Assembly (NCBI GenBank): GCA_022410635.1
Contig: JAJVDF010000028.1
Location: forward strand, 1,306,162-1,370,161
DNA from: Tretioscincus oriximinensis
Taxonomy: Eukaryota > Chordata > Lepidosauria > Squamata > Gymnophthalmidae
Length of the DNA: 64,000 bases
Direction of reading: 5' to 3'
Shown here: positions 1 through 11,500 of the stretch, in pieces
Layout: the number at the start of each line of letters is the position of its first letter
Numbering within the stretch: position 1 is the stretch's first letter
Translations under genes and position numbers: made by a program
Notes under the pieces: model-generated
Databases searched by the model: none
The model's input: only the letters and a program-made list of their open reading frames with translations
Told to the model about the DNA's origin: nothing

Positions 1-470
1 GGTACTGCGTTCCGGCACAAAAAAAGCCCTGGCAGCACCTATGAACTGTGCCAACAAATCCACCTTAGCTGTATGTTTCTTAATTTTTGAAATACAAGCA
101 CTGATGGAGCCAGGCTCCTGGGGGCCCCAGGGCAAAAAAATGAAGGTCCCCCTCCTGCTCAGTTTCCTATCTTCCACTGAAAGGCTGCAGCAACACGCAG
201 TGAGTCTTTGATGTTGATCGCACCAGCCATGCGCCAACAAGCAGTAATCAGTCATCATCTGGAACTGCGTAATTGGCACCAAAGTCTCCCCATGTATCGC
301 TGCATCCTTTAAATGGAAGGTAGGAACCAGAGTAGGTAGGAGGGCCTAGCACCGCTGCTCCCCTATAATGGCCCAACCTTCGAGACTCCAGAGCAGTTCC
401 CTGGCACACCCTATGAACAAAAGGATGATTTTGTTTATTAATAAAAATCATTTTTTCTGGTGAGAGTTTA
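1..470. other. Unassigned GC-richer block
   Basis: No gene was recognised. The block is richer in G and C than its surroundings. A phrase near 30-50 (CCTGGCAGCACCTATGAAC) recurs in altered form near 400-419, about 370 bp apart, so this may be the edge of an unrecognised dispersed repeat. A 67-codon minus-strand open frame (248-451) has no motif I know. Confidence 0.3.
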
Positions 471-795
471 AGCTTCTAGACTTTTTTTATAGCACCAATT
501 TCACCAGATGTCTTAGTTTTCAAAAGTTTCTTCTTTTGACTTCCAGTACAACTTTGACTTGCATGCAACTTTTTATTTAGCAAATATTGGATTATTGCAG
601 TGCTATGATCACTGTTTCACTTATTTGTCAATTTGAAAGAGAGGCAGAAGAATTGGAATACATCCACAAATTCCAGTCACCAACAAGGGACTTAAAAGAG
701 ACAATGGTTTGCTGGCACACTATACATATTATAACACCAGTTAACTTCCCAGCCTTGTGAGGGCATTCTTGGACTGATTTTATCTCCACTTCTTC
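471..795. other. Unassigned AT-rich DNA
   Basis: Nothing recognisable was seen on either strand: no long frame, tandem repeat or known repeat. Confidence 0.4.
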
Positions 796-1049
796 CAAAG
801 CATATATTTGATTGATGCACTTTTACCTAGCTGCATCTCATTCCTCCAGGCCTTCCCTCCTACCAATAGGATTAACTTTTGTACTTTAGCTGTACATGAC
901 CTGGTTAATACCCTGTTGTTACGTCCTGCAGTCAATTTTACATTGTCATCTGTTCCCTAACAACTGAAAGAAACAGACTTGTCTATGAAAGCTCCTGCTA
1001 CCTACCTTTCTCTAGTTAGTTTCTAAAGTGCTACAAGCCACCCTTGCTA
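796..1049 (+). repeat. Foldback/Penelope-type repeat, 3' fragment
   Basis: The segment 977-1049 matches the right arm of the palindromic repeats at 6.5, 9.1 and 54.5 kb (TGAAAGCTC, CTACCTACCTTTCTC, then AGTGCTACAAGCC). The upstream part (GGATTAACTT, then TAGCTGTACATGACC, then TTTACATTGTCATCT) can be aligned with the start of the copy at 30,690-30,932, so both are longer copies of one family. A decayed hammerhead-like core is visible near 965-992: CTGAAAGA, then AGAC and GTCT able to pair, then GAAA. Membership in the family is clear; assignment to Penelope-like elements is inference. Confidence 0.65.
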
Positions 1050-3425
1050 AAATTACAAGTCTTCCCGTTTGAGATGCCTATAAATAGGTAAATCATAATT
1101 TGGGGAGTGATAATGCATACCAAATATTAAGCTATTTTTGTGACTTTCTGTTACTACTCACAACGAAAGTGCTGTCTCTTTTCAGATCACAAGGTGTCTT
1201 GAAATCAAAGGGGTATTAATGTTCTTTTTCAACAAAGATGACATATTTTCCAATTAGCCCATCTCTAATTGTAGTCAGGAATAACTGTGCCCTATTTAGT
1301 CTCACCAGTCTAATACATTTCAATTATGCCCACTCTGGCTACGTGCAAATATGAAACTGGGAATGATGCAGGAGTGACAAGAGGTGTCTTCTGTCATTGT
1401 ACAGAAGCAGTAGTAGGAAGAAAACATTGGGAATATGAGTATTAAAATCAGCCTGTGCCTCAGAATTTGCTGGTTTTATAGAAGTAACATTTGAGATGGA
1501 GAAATGGGATTGCAATTTGAAGCATTTAAACAATCCTTAATTCAAAGCAAGGATTGAAGCCAGTGACATCTCTGCAGGAATGTGCCATTTCTACCATGCT
1601 TGTTATGAAAAGATCCATGGTCTCAAAGACTTTGAGGATGTCTGCATGTGGATGGAAGTGGTCCATATCTGCATTGGAGCATTTATTTCAGGCCACAAAC
1701 TAAGCTAGCAAAACCTCAGGACTATTAATTAAAGCTGTTTCCAAAAAGGCCTAGTCCCAGAAATGACCCACAAGGCAGCCATTTTCAGTCTTTGCTTCAT
1801 GGGTGCAGGCAGCAGGAGTGCAACCAGCCATGACCCTACTTGCAGTGTGTTTTTTATTACTTTGCAAAAGCAGAATACCTGGGAGTAGATTTCATGCTCT
1901 GGAATTGGCTGAGCAATGATATAGGTACTCTGTGGCCACAGTGCACTTCCATGCAGTATCATGGTCAGACTGTACTTTTGGCATGGCCCAATATGGCTTT
2001 GTGAATCTTGCCATAGTTCCACTTAAGAATCTCTAGAGACTATTACACAAACAACCTGTTTTTTAAAAAAGAAAAATCTTTCAGAAACTGAATATTTTAC
2101 TATACTAAACTCAAAACAGACAGCATGCCTTTTCCAGAATCCTTTCCATTGTTGTAAATTGTCTACAAAAGTTGATGATAAATGTTGTTTTTCCTAAGAA
2201 CTAGGCATAATATCAGTCTCTTCCATCCAACAAACCTTTCTCCATACTCTCCCGGTGACACAATCTTGCCAAGTTCTTTCAGATTATTGAGTACACACAT
2301 CCTAGCTGGATTTTTATAGTGGAATGAGATGAATTATCTTCAACTAAAATAAAATAGAAGCAATTTACCTGCAGAGTGTTATTGATCATGGTGTAAAGAC
2401 AGTTTTCTAGTCCAAATCCTGAAAAATCTTCCATCATAACTATCCAACTTTTTTCCAGCCACTTTTTATTTTAAAAAGTAAAGATAAGCACTTATCATGG
2501 AGAAAGTGCTTATAAAATATTAGAAATAAAAGTGTTGTATTTCTCTTGCTATATATGAATAAAAGAACAAAAGGTAACTTGAATTCCTCTTTGGCAACAG
2601 TTTTCTTAAGTGGGTAGGAGAGTCAACTGTGGTTATAATTTTCAAATATGTTCACAAAAGAACAGCAAAGTGATAAAGTTTCATTAAATATCCCTTTTGG
2701 GAATATATCTGATTCTTTTGGCCAAACTTTCCCAAACTAGAATAGATTGCATCTGAAACAGAACAAAAACATTTATATGGCCTGTTCTACCTCATCCCAC
2801 AATAGCACTGAAGTTCACACCAGCTTTGGCGTCAGTATGTGTGGATGGAACTTCAAAAGCTTTGATGACCAGAAATGAAAGCTATGGACCTCTGAAATTC
2901 CAGAGAATCCACTTCAGTGTTCTGTTTTAGTATATTGGACAACAAAGGCATGTTGTACACATGACTCTGTGGTCTGTTATATCAATCCATAGAATCTCTT
3001 TGAACACCTAGATGCACCAGTAAGTAAACCAGACTGTAATAGTAAGGACATTAGCATATTATAGGGAATGGTCAAATACTGATTATTGGACCAGTGTACT
3101 GGTAAGTGCGAAAACGGCCAAGGATTTAAAAAGATCTATGGATCAGGAAGTATTGAAAAACCTCCTTTCAACTACCCATAATATAAATAAATAGAACCCA
3201 ATTAGGGAGGTTATGTCTCATCTTTATAAACAACCCCCTTTTTCCCCATAGGCCTCAATAATGGACTTTAGGAATCTAGCACATTAATTTGTTCTACATG
3301 TATTATATTAAATCTCTAAAATCAATTACTAAGTCTGCACAAATAGCACCTTAGATTTCAGACAACAGTTTATCACAATTGTTTTTCATTTTTTTCAGTG
3401 GAGTTGCAGATGAAGATCATCTAGG
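1050..3425. other. Unassigned AT-rich DNA
   Basis: About 2.4 kb without any repeat or gene that I can name. Only short open frames occur (97 codons at most, minus 1729-2022), none with a recognisable motif. The 2020-2060 region has a T-run followed directly by an A-run, a simple pattern that recurs through the window. Confidence 0.4.
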
Positions 3426-3732
3426 TTAGAACACAAGAGTGCTGCTGAATTGGGCCACAGCCTATCTAGTCCAGCATTCTGTCTCACACAGTAGCCTATC
3501 AATTCACCTGGGCAGTCTGGAACAAAAGAAGGCAAAATCTTCAATTGTTCTTGATGCCCTGCAAATGGCATTTCAGAAATAGTGCCTGTTGCTCCATCTT
3601 GGTATCAAGACATCCATCCTAGTAGCTATTTATATCCTTGGCTTCCATGAACTTGTCTAATCCTGTCTTAAAGCTATCCAGGCATTTAGCTACTACTACC
3701 TCTTCTGGAAATAAATTCCACAGGCTGATGAA
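3426..3732 (-). repeat. CR1 3' UTR
   Basis: Minus-strand 3' UTR of the CR1 copy. On the plus strand it reads as the tail complement, then GGGCCACAGCCTATCTAGTC, CAGCATTCTGTCTCACAC, GCACCTGGGCAGTCTG-like text and the AGACATCCATCCTAGTA phrase. The same order of phrases is found in five other copies of the window. Confidence 0.85.
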
Positions 3733-4960
3733 GTTCAGCAATTTCACATTTAAGTTTTTTTAAAATCCTGGGATGAATGCCATGATGTTCAGCTTATGGA
3801 GGCTAGCAAGGACCTCTTCCCTTGTTATCTCTCACCAGTTTAATTCATCTGATGCCCTTCCTCAAAAGCAGCANTTCTCAGCCTGTGGGTCGCGATCCCG
3901 GCGGGGTTCAAACGACCAAAACACAGGGGTCACCTTAAGCCATGTTTCCGATGGCTTTAGCCACTGAGCCGGGGAGTAGCCACCAAAATTGGGGTCACCG
4001 TAACATGAGGAACTGTATTGCGGGGTCACGGCATTAGAAAGGTTGAGAACCACTGCTCAAAAGACTAGTTCTGTTGCAAGTAAATATGTCGCCTTCAATG
4101 AAAACTGAGGGGGGGAAATCATTTAGCCTCTCTGCAATCTCCATGTCCTCTATTATCCCCAATTGCTGTCTAGGGGTCCAACCGCTTTTTTGGTAGGATT
4201 CCTATTTCTGATGTATTTCAAGAAGTTCTTATTTCTTTTAATATTCTTTTCAATATGCTCTCCAAAGTTTTGCTTCTCATTCCTGACCTACCACCTTGCA
4301 TTTGGTTTGCCACGATTTGTGCTCTCTACTGTTCTCCTCAATAGTATAAGCCTTCCACTTTTAAAATGAGTTTCACTTCATTCTAATGACTTCCCTTACT
4401 GTAGTGGTAAGCCATACAGGTTTCCTCTTGAACTTGGCGACCTCTTTCTTCCCTTGGGAATGCATTGTATTTGAGCCTCCAGTATTGCATTTGCAAACAG
4501 TTTCCACGCTTTTTGAAGGGATTGGACTCACTTTCCCTTTTAATTTTCTTTTTACCATTTTCGTCATCTTGGGAAAATTTCCTTTGTGAAAGTTCAAAGT
4601 TTCTGTGTTACAACTGCTTGACAATTTTCTATCCACATTCAAGCTGAAGGTTATGGTCACTGTTTCTTATAGGATCAGTTACAATTATATCTTGTATCAG
4701 ATCCTGTTCATTACTTAGGATTAAATCTGGGATTCCCTTGCTCTTGGTTGTTTCTAAAACCTGCTCTTCGGAGCAATCAGTTAGCATGTCTAAGAATTTT
4801 ATTTCTTTTTCATGAGTTGAACAATAGTTTACCCAATGTATGAGCGGATAATTAAAGTCTCTCATTATGACTATCCTTTCCTTTTTGGAAACTTCAATGA
4901 ATGTCACCTTCAGGTGTTTGGTTAGGAGGCCGGTAGCATACTCCCAATATTGGACTTGTT
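3733..4960 (-). pseudogene. CR1 ORF2 remnant: endonuclease, linker, start of RT
   Basis: Broken ORF2 on the minus strand. The best part (4629-4907) has the end of an apurinic-type endonuclease: IVIMRDFNYPLIHW holds the Asp-Phe-Asn block, followed by KEIKFLDMLTDCSEEQ, GIPDLILSNEQDLIQD and ending at NSDHN, the catalytic His block. It overlaps a second frame (4373-4660) with the post-endonuclease linker (RKLSSSCNTETLNFHKGNF, KRKPVWLTTTVREVIRMK). Farther on comes KKFLKYIRNRNPTKKAVGPL, a CR1 linker motif. After the hAT insertion the text GIHPRILKKLKCEIAEL marks the first RT motif block. The YADD-bearing RT core is absent. In an intact element this protein nicks target DNA and reverse transcribes the RNA. 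Several frame changes show it is dead. Confidence 0.85.
3869..4055. mobile_element. hAT MITE (SPIN-like), nested in CR1
   Basis: A 187-bp non-autonomous DNA transposon with imperfect 16-bp terminal inverted repeats: left CAGCAnTTCTCAGCCT, right end reading CAGTGGTTCTCAACCT on the complement. It is flanked by a perfect 8-bp target duplication CTCAAAAG (3861-3868 and 4056-4063), the size made by hAT transposases. Internal phrases GGGTCGCGATCCCG and GGGGTCACGGCATTAG resemble, from memory, the SPIN/URR1 group of hAT elements known for horizontal spread among tetrapods. It carries no coding capacity and must have been moved by a transposase in trans. It landed in the CR1 and is therefore younger than that copy. 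One undetermined base lies at 3874. Confidence 0.9.
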
Positions 4961-5562
4961 TTCTGACCTGATAATGTTATCCATAGTGTTTATGTGGATG
5001 GGTGTGTTTTACTTGGAAGTTCCAGTTTGTAGGATTCAATCTTTTCTTTAACGAACATAGCTAAACCACCACCAGGTTGCCCTTGCCCATCTTTTCTGCA
5101 TAGTTTATAACCTGGGANAACTGTATCCCAATGGTTTTCTCCAGTCCACCAGACCTTCACTAATTGCATACAGACATTTAAATGCCATAATGCAAGTTTG
5201 GCCCAGTATATTTGTGAGAAACCACAGCTTGCTCATTATAGCGTTCTACTTGAATACTACAGCCTAGTTCCCCTACTGATACAATATTATGTGCAAAATT
5301 CTGTTTTCAAGTAATTGCATTTACACTTACACTTCCTCAGACTGGATACTGCCCAGCTCCTGTAGGCTTTTCCCCAGGTATTAGTTATAAAGCTGCTCTG
5401 CAAACTTTTTAATATTAAGCACCAGCAGTCTGATTCCATCTTGATTCAAGTGCAACCCATCCCTTTTTTACAGGTATGTTCCAAAATGTCCCTCAGTCCC
5501 TAAATCCTTCCTTATGACGCCACTGCCTCATCCACGCATTGAAGCTTCTAATCTCTGCCTGT

Positions 5563-6217
5563 CTAGCTGGTCCTGCACATGGAAGAGGTAGAGGTCCTGG
5601 ATTTCAATCTTCTGCCTAGCAACCTAAATTTAGCTTCCAGGACTCCCCGCTTGGCTCTTCCAATGTCATTGGTACCAACATGTACCGCAACACCTGGCTC
5701 TTCCCCTGGACTATCTATCAGCCTATCTAGATGCAGCGTGATGTCCACAACCTTAGCACCCAGCAGGAAAGTTACCACGTGATTAGCATGCCCATCACAC
5801 ATCCTCCTCTCTATATGCCTAACAGTCAAATCACCCAGTACAAGACCCCCCCCTCCCACCACCTGTGGAGGACTATCCTTGGTGCAAGAGGATACTGGTG
5901 CATCTTCCAAGCAAGTGGTCCTCACTGAGGGCAGTTGTCCCTCTTCTTCCATCAGATGTCCTCTCTGCCTGAGACCCCCCACTCTCCAAGACAGCTGGAG
6001 GGCTGCACTCCAAGGAATGAGTTGTTCCTACTGCATCCCTGGAGGACTCATCTTCATGCCTATTTTCATCTCTCTGTTTCTCCAGATCGACTACCTTGAA
6101 CTCCTTGCACTGAACACACACCCATGACTTCTCTTCAGCGGGCAGACAGTCATACATCTGATACTTGGTGCAAAATACTGGGAAGCCCACTTCCCCTTGC
6201 TGGCTCTCTAGCTTCAT
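5563..6217 (-). pseudogene. CR1 ORF1 remnant: Cys-rich region plus esterase domain
   Basis: ORF1 of the CR1 copy, in two overlapping frames. The N-terminal part (5873-6217) starts MKLESQQGEVGFPV and carries a zinc-finger/PHD-like cysteine series (C at FCTKY, DCLP and the CVQC pair), then an acidic linker. The next part (5563-5982) matches the SGNH-type esterase domain known from CR1 ORF1: VLGDLTVRHIERRMC includes the GD block with the catalytic Ser replaced (GDLT rather than GDSL), then VVTFLLGAKVVDITLHLDRL, and VAVHVGTNDIGRAK carries the GTND block. The domain ends with LEAKFRLLGRRLKSRTS. In intact CR1 the protein is thought to act in the RNP or at membranes. The frame shift near 5,900-5,980 and the lost Ser codon show decay. 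The ATG at 6217 is the likely original start. Confidence 0.82.
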
Positions 6218-6225
6218 TCCTATTA

Positions 6226-6501
6226 TAATTTTATTTTTATTTCTATTGATTACTACTTTTATTACTATTACTTCTTTTTCAACATTAGTTTGTTCCTTTA
6301 GTTATGAGTACTATCTACGATATTTTTAGTAAGAGTAGTAAAATTATTTCTTTAGTATATACTCTGAAATGAATTTCCTTACAATATATTAAAAATATTT
6401 AGCTTCCTTTTAAAAATAAAGTCTTATTTTACTATTGTTTATAATTAAAGTTTTTATTCTTTTTGTTTTGTTTGTAAATAACAAAAGTGTTTTATATTTT
6501 T
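6226..6501. other. AT-rich spacer
   Basis: Very AT-rich sequence between the CR1 5' side and the foldback repeat. No feature was seen. Confidence 0.4.
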
Positions 6502-6698
6502 AAGTCCAGCAAAGGAGCTAGTAGCGCTTTGAGACTAACGTGAGAAAAGTGGGTGGCATAAGCTTTTGTAGACACGTCTACTTCTTCAGATGTTCTACGA
6601 AAGCTTATGCCACCCACTTTTCTCAAGTTAGTCTCAAAGTGCGGCTAGCTCCTTTGCTGGACTTTCTACTAGACTAACACGGCTATTTATCTGAAATT
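6502..6698. repeat. Palindromic foldback repeat with hammerhead-like core
   Basis: Two arms of about 70 bp in opposite orientation (6502-6572 and 6594-6664) flank a 21-bp centre; a one-sided extension to 6698 reads TAGACTAACACGGCTATTT. On the minus strand the left arm shows CTGAAGA (6583-6589), then the self-complementary GTAGAC/GTCTAC segment (6568-6581), then AAAA where other copies have GAAA. The right arm has CTACGAAAGCTTATGCC. It is the same family as the copies at 9.1, 30.3 and 54.5 kb. Confidence 0.85.
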
Positions 6699-9078
6699 GA
6701 CTACAATGGAAAGCACTTATATTTTAAAGTATTTGGTGTAACGCAAATATCGTGTGGCATTAGGTATGCGGGCTGCTAAAGATCCGAATTTTAACAGCAA
6801 AATTTGAAAGAGCTTACCCACAACCTTGCCACAGCACAGCAGTGATAGAATTGTCCCTACTCATAAGGGACATATTGTTTCTCATAGTTCTCAGAGAAGT
6901 GAGATTGTAATTGCATTGTTTCCAACATATCAAGAACTAAATAAATCCTGTGATCAGGTCGAGTGTAATCATTCGCTCATTTTTCTAAACTACTGCAATC
7001 TCAGTTGTTAATGCTGAAATGGATCCATTTTATTATTGCTTAATTTTGTGCCCTTATCTATAGGAACATTTTTACAATATATCTGTAATCTAAATGTCTA
7101 ACAATATTGCATCTGTCAAATCAGAACAGAATTGCTTGATGGTTTTATCTCTAAAAGCAGATGGTGTGTCTGAATACTTTAATGACCAACATTTTCATGA
7201 GAAGATTAAATGAAATCAATTGCTTGTTTTAGAAAAATGTGGGCCTTTGCTCATGCATTTATCCTAATTTTACTGCCAAGTATTCTACTGAAAATTCATT
7301 CCCACCCCCACCTGCCTGGAAGGTTTGCAAAAGGTAAATTAAAACTGATATATTTTCTCAATGTTTTAAAGCCTATTGGTACAGATGTTGCTGCAGCTGG
7401 TTTACCTGCACTGAACATATGAGTAGACTTCATACATGATAATCATGATATAAGAGAAGATTTCTCTGCAACCTCAAAACTATTACATATGCACAGTAGA
7501 ATCAGTAACTGTGGAACAAAAGTCAGGAATAAAGTGTTCCCAGGATGCCCCAATGGTTGCTAGGAACCATTCACTGGTTGAGGCTGCATTCACATGAGGG
7601 GATTAAAAGCGGAAATTGCAGATGGCCAGCCGTCTGCATGCATAGAATGACAGCAGCCATAGGTAGGCGGGAGGAAGGAAGCTCTAGCTACTGAGTGGCT
7701 GAGAGCAGCCTTCCCCCCGCCCACCCTGTTTTGCGAGGGTTGCTGATGATTGGTGAAGGCCCGGCTGTGCAGGTCACATTTTTTATAAAAGCTGGTTGTC
7801 AGCAATCTACACTATGAGAGCTGAAAATATCAGCTCTCATTTAAGTTGCAGCAGAGCAAGTTTGTAGTGACTATGTCACCCACAGCCCTCCATTATGCCT
7901 GCAGAAGCTGCCGGATGCAGCCTGAATGTTTCTCAACTTTCGCATTTTCCATTGCTGCTTCTATCCCAGGAGCATGAAATACTAAGAGGGCATTCTAGAC
8001 ATTCTACATGCCTGGCTGCCCCTTCCATCACTATGATTGGGTGAAAACATGTCATTTAATATGTTTTTTGTCCAATTGCAGTGAGGATAAGTATAACACC
8101 TGTAGAACAAAGAAAAGCTAAGATACAACCATTGTACATTTCCAGGGTGCAATGATTGAACACTCTCTTCTTCCACCAGCAGCTGGTCTAGCTGCTGTGG
8201 GGAAAAAAAGGAAAAAAAAGATTGATTGTGAACTTCTTAAATGCAATCCACACAAGGTACGTTTATGATACATTTAATTATGATTTAGTGATGTTTGGAA
8301 AGTAGTGAAGTGATTAGCAATGTAGAATCACTGTTCTTGCTAATCACCTGGAATATTTCTCAGTCCAAATGCAAAAGGTTCTTGAGAAAACAATGTATGC
8401 AGTCTTAATGATCTTTCTCAAACAAGGGATATTTCCACAAATCTCACCACAAATTGCTGAGAGAAAGAAAGACCTGGATTAGAAAGAATGGAGAGAGGTT
8501 GAAAAATATAGCTGGTTTTCTTAGCCTCATTCCACCCCTGTAAAGCCTTTCTACACTGACTGGTATACCACTCCAGGGCAAAGGCTAGCCTACCTATGGG
8601 CATGTCTCTTCAGTACTAGAGGCCACACTTCCCTATTTGGCTGCTCTTTGCCCATTTATTGCATTAGGCTGCCAAATTAATTTGCCCAGAGCCAGATAAA
8701 ATCCACTACTTTTTCATATCCTTGCAAAATTTGCTGCTGTTTGCTCTGCAAGCTACCCTTTTTCTGGGTGCTATGAGCATCCAAATAGTGACCAGGGAGC
8801 AATTCCAGTGATAAGAGTGACCTGAGTGTAATCAAACTTGTATTACCTTTAGGCCATCATAATCACTCTTCCAGACATCTCACAGGCTGAAGGGAAAGAT
8901 TTGTCTATTCAGTCTTTCAGATTTCAAGAAGTTTCAAAAAAATAAATGGGTATAGCATATAAACTTCCAGTTTCACAGAAATGCACATAACAATTATGTC
9001 TACGGACCATAGATTGTGTACATCTAAGCAAGCTCCAAATTGCAGCATGTGTGAAATCAATGATTTATTACCTATGAT
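6699..9078. other. Unassigned DNA, with a GC-rich patch at 7596-7770
   Basis: No gene was recognised in these 2.4 kb. The patch at 7596-7770 is clearly richer in G and C (GGTAGGCGGGAGG, CCCCCCGCCCACC) and is preceded by GGCTGCATTCACATGAGG, a phrase that resembles the edge of palindromic elements elsewhere in the window (32.2, 46.3, 59.7 kb). It may be a decayed non-autonomous DNA transposon, but I see no matching second end. Confidence 0.3.
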
Positions 9079-9091
9079 GGGGGGGGGGGGG
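9079..9091 (+). repeat. G homopolymer of 13
   Basis: A run of 13 G just ahead of a foldback repeat. Such runs are prone to length errors in sequencing. Confidence 0.9.
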
Positions 9092-9115
9092 CTCTGCCTC
9101 CCTTGCTCTTGCCAT

Positions 9116-9322
9116 GGGGCTTGTAGCACTTGAAGACTAACAGGAGAAAGGTAGGTGGCACGAACTTTCATAGACATGGACACTTCTTCAGATAGTTCTT
9201 CAGATAGCAGAGTCTACAAAAGCTCATGCCACCTACCTTTCTCCTGTTTGTATTCAAGTGCTATAAGCCCCCTTACTGGACTTTCTACTAAGACTAACAT
9301 GACTACTTCTCTGAAATCGACT
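9116..9322. repeat. Palindromic foldback repeat
   Basis: The left arm (9116-9192: GGGGCTTGTAGCACTTGAAG, then GAGAAAGGTAGGTGGCACGA) and the right arm (about 9214-9271) are inverted copies, followed on the right by TGGACTTTCTACTAAGAC and ACTACTTCTCTGAAATCGA. It is the same family as 6502-6698, with a slightly different internal text around CTTCTTCAGATAG, which occurs twice at the centre. Confidence 0.82.
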
Positions 9323-10488
9323 TCCTTGCTCTTGCTGACTACTCACCTCTATTGGTCCCAGAAAATGCTGAGCTCGATTGTCAAATCATCATCTAAACTG
9401 ATGCACTGAAGCTTTTGTATTCATTTGTTTTATTGACATGGAAAGAAAAAAGTAATTAAATAAGACCACCAAAGCCCTTACTCAGTATGACCATTGAAAT
9501 TTAAAGCGTAATGGCTCATACATGGTTTATAAAATGAAGGAGGAACTACTTGTTTTACCTTCTTAAACTTTCTGTAGTAAAAAAAAATACTTGAAGTATA
9601 ACAAGATTTTTATAGGCCTCTTATGTAACTTAAAACAAAAGGAACTCAGCAAACTAAAATATGAACAGGTGAACAATCCAGCTTACAATGCCTCAGAGTA
9701 TCACCACAATCACAAATCAAAATTTTAAATATACCATGAAGCATCCATTTAAAAACAAGACACATGCTCAATAGCTTTTCTTGACTAGCTGCAGAAAGCA
9801 GAGACATTTAAAATCCATAACTTACAAAATGACAAGTAAAAAACTCTCCTTTGGATAGTGGTCATGCAATTTTTGAACACTATGACTTAGAATGGTATCT
9901 TTTACTGAGTCAGATCATTGGTCTATGTAGCTCAGTTTATTTTCTTTCTTATTAAAAAAGTAAGTTCACCAACTTAAAGCAACATAGATTCCCTAGAGCT
10001 GTGTTACTCTAGGCTGGAAGACTGTCTAATGGAGATCCCAGAATGCTTTATCCACTCTGCAGTGTGGTTTACTGGGATTGGCCCTTTCCTGACTGATTTG
10101 TGCCTTTTAGTAGAATCCTAAATTTGTGATAGATAAGACTTTGGACCAGTCTATGTGTGAGGGATGTACTCCTGCCAGGAATTAAAGGCTTTGTCAAGGT
10201 CCTGTTGGTGGTTTACAGGTTTGGGGGACTAATGCTCAAATAATTGTAATATGAATGTGCTTTAGCTTGATGTGCATTAGCTGCAGCCACAGATGTTTAT
10301 ATTCAGCAGTTAAATTCACATTAGAAGTGGAACAATGTGCACTAGTGTGCAAATGCCAATCTGTTTCTACACGTGATGTGTAGGCAATTTTAGTGAGTAT
10401 CTGGATCCAATCAGTGCTGCCTTTGAAGTACAGCTCTTAATGGCAGCATTTCACTCAGCAAAGTTCAGAAGTCTTCACATTCATAACT
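9323..10488. other. Unassigned AT-rich DNA
   Basis: No long frame, tandem repeat or known element was recognised in these 1.2 kb. Confidence 0.4.
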
Positions 10489-10737
10489 GAGCACCAAGGC
10501 TCAGTTTCTTGTATAAACAGCTACTAAATTGGTTGTTTTGATACTGCCTCTGAGATGGAGCAACAGGCAGTATTCCTGAAATGCGATTTGCAGGGTGTCG
10601 AGAACAATTGAAGATTTTGCCTTTTTCTGTTCCAGGTTGCCCAGGTTCAGTTGATGGGCCTCTGCGTGAGACAGAATGCTGGACTAGATGGGCTCCAGCC
10701 CATTTCAACACAGCTCCTCTTATGTTCTTATGAGGCT
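10489..10737 (+). mobile_element. CR1 3' end, plus strand
   Basis: A 5'-truncated CR1 copy that keeps only the 3' UTR. Landmarks in order are CTGCCTCTGAGATGGAGCAA, ACAGAATGCTGGACTAGATG and the terminal CTCTTATGTTCTTATG. It is diverged relative to the copies at 43.3 and 46.8 kb. Confidence 0.82.
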
Positions 10738-11400
10738 ATGCTTGGAGAAGCCATTTTGGATCCCAATTGCCTCATAACTTAATTTCCTATTCACCAGTAA
10801 TGGGGAATTGTAAGCTCCTTGGAGTACATTAGCAAGGCCTCCCAAAAAGGGCCTGACTCATATTTAAGGAAGAACAAATAATACAAAATGTGAAGTAAAA
10901 ATTAAGATAAAACAGAGGACTAATTTAAGTCCTTTAGTACTGTTTTCTTCCATTGTTTTGTGTACTAGATTAAAAAGCTGGTTGAAGTCAGTGAAGATTC
11001 TGGCAAAGACAGTTTTAATGCAAACAATTATCCGGCATATCCATCTCTGTCGCTCTTCATGGCCTCTGTTTCTCTCAGTTGCCCACCAGACAGTAATGTC
11101 CTTAGATCAAATATTCTCTATAAATTGAGGGAACATTTAACTGATTTATGAGGCTTTTAGCTATTACCTACTTACCTATCCAATAAAAGTGGTTACATTA
11201 TATGACACACACATGGTACTCCCATAGCTCTAAGCTTCACTCATAAAGTGACACATGCATCAAACTGTAATGAGTTTTCCTGAAGCAAATCTATCATCAT
11301 AGGACAAAAACAACAGGCTTGTTTCTCTGTTTCTTAAATAATTGTAAGGATTTTCACAGGATTTATTTGCGTGTTTTGTTACATTTTATAAGAACTGAAT
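10738..11400. other. Unassigned DNA
   Basis: Nothing was recognised on either strand in this interval. Confidence 0.4.
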
Positions 11401-11500
11401 GAAATATTTTTTTTAAAAAAAGACAATTACTGCAGGCCTCCTTGGAAAAGATGGGAAAATTTAATCTACAGGGATTGTCTTTCAATGTGGACGAGGACAT
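11401..11500 (+). repeat. Dispersed repeat block, first copy
   Basis: The text TACTGCAGGCCTCC, then GGGAAAATTTAATCTACAGG, GATTGTCTTTCAATGT recurs with moderate divergence at 13,005-13,100, including the A/T-run that precedes it. The second copy lies inside an element with long inverted repeats (12,806-13,176), so this is probably a partial copy of the same element. Confidence 0.6.

Larger units (their letters stand above)
3426..6225 (-). mobile_element. CR1 LINE, internally deleted copy
   Basis: This is one CR1-type non-LTR retrotransposon read on the minus strand. From its 5' side (near 6225) it holds an ORF1 remnant, then the ORF2 endonuclease, the linker before the reverse transcriptase, a short start of the reverse transcriptase, and finally the 3' UTR ending near 3426 with the CR1 tail (complement of AGAACACAAGAG). 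The 3' UTR is directly comparable to the copies at 10.5, 15.3, 43.3 and 46.8 kb. Near 3730-3735 the early reverse transcriptase text joins the 3' UTR directly, so the catalytic part is missing. A hAT MITE interrupts it at 3869-4055. Frameshifts and stops make it non-functional. CR1 assignment is strong; subfamily is not determined. Confidence 0.88.
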
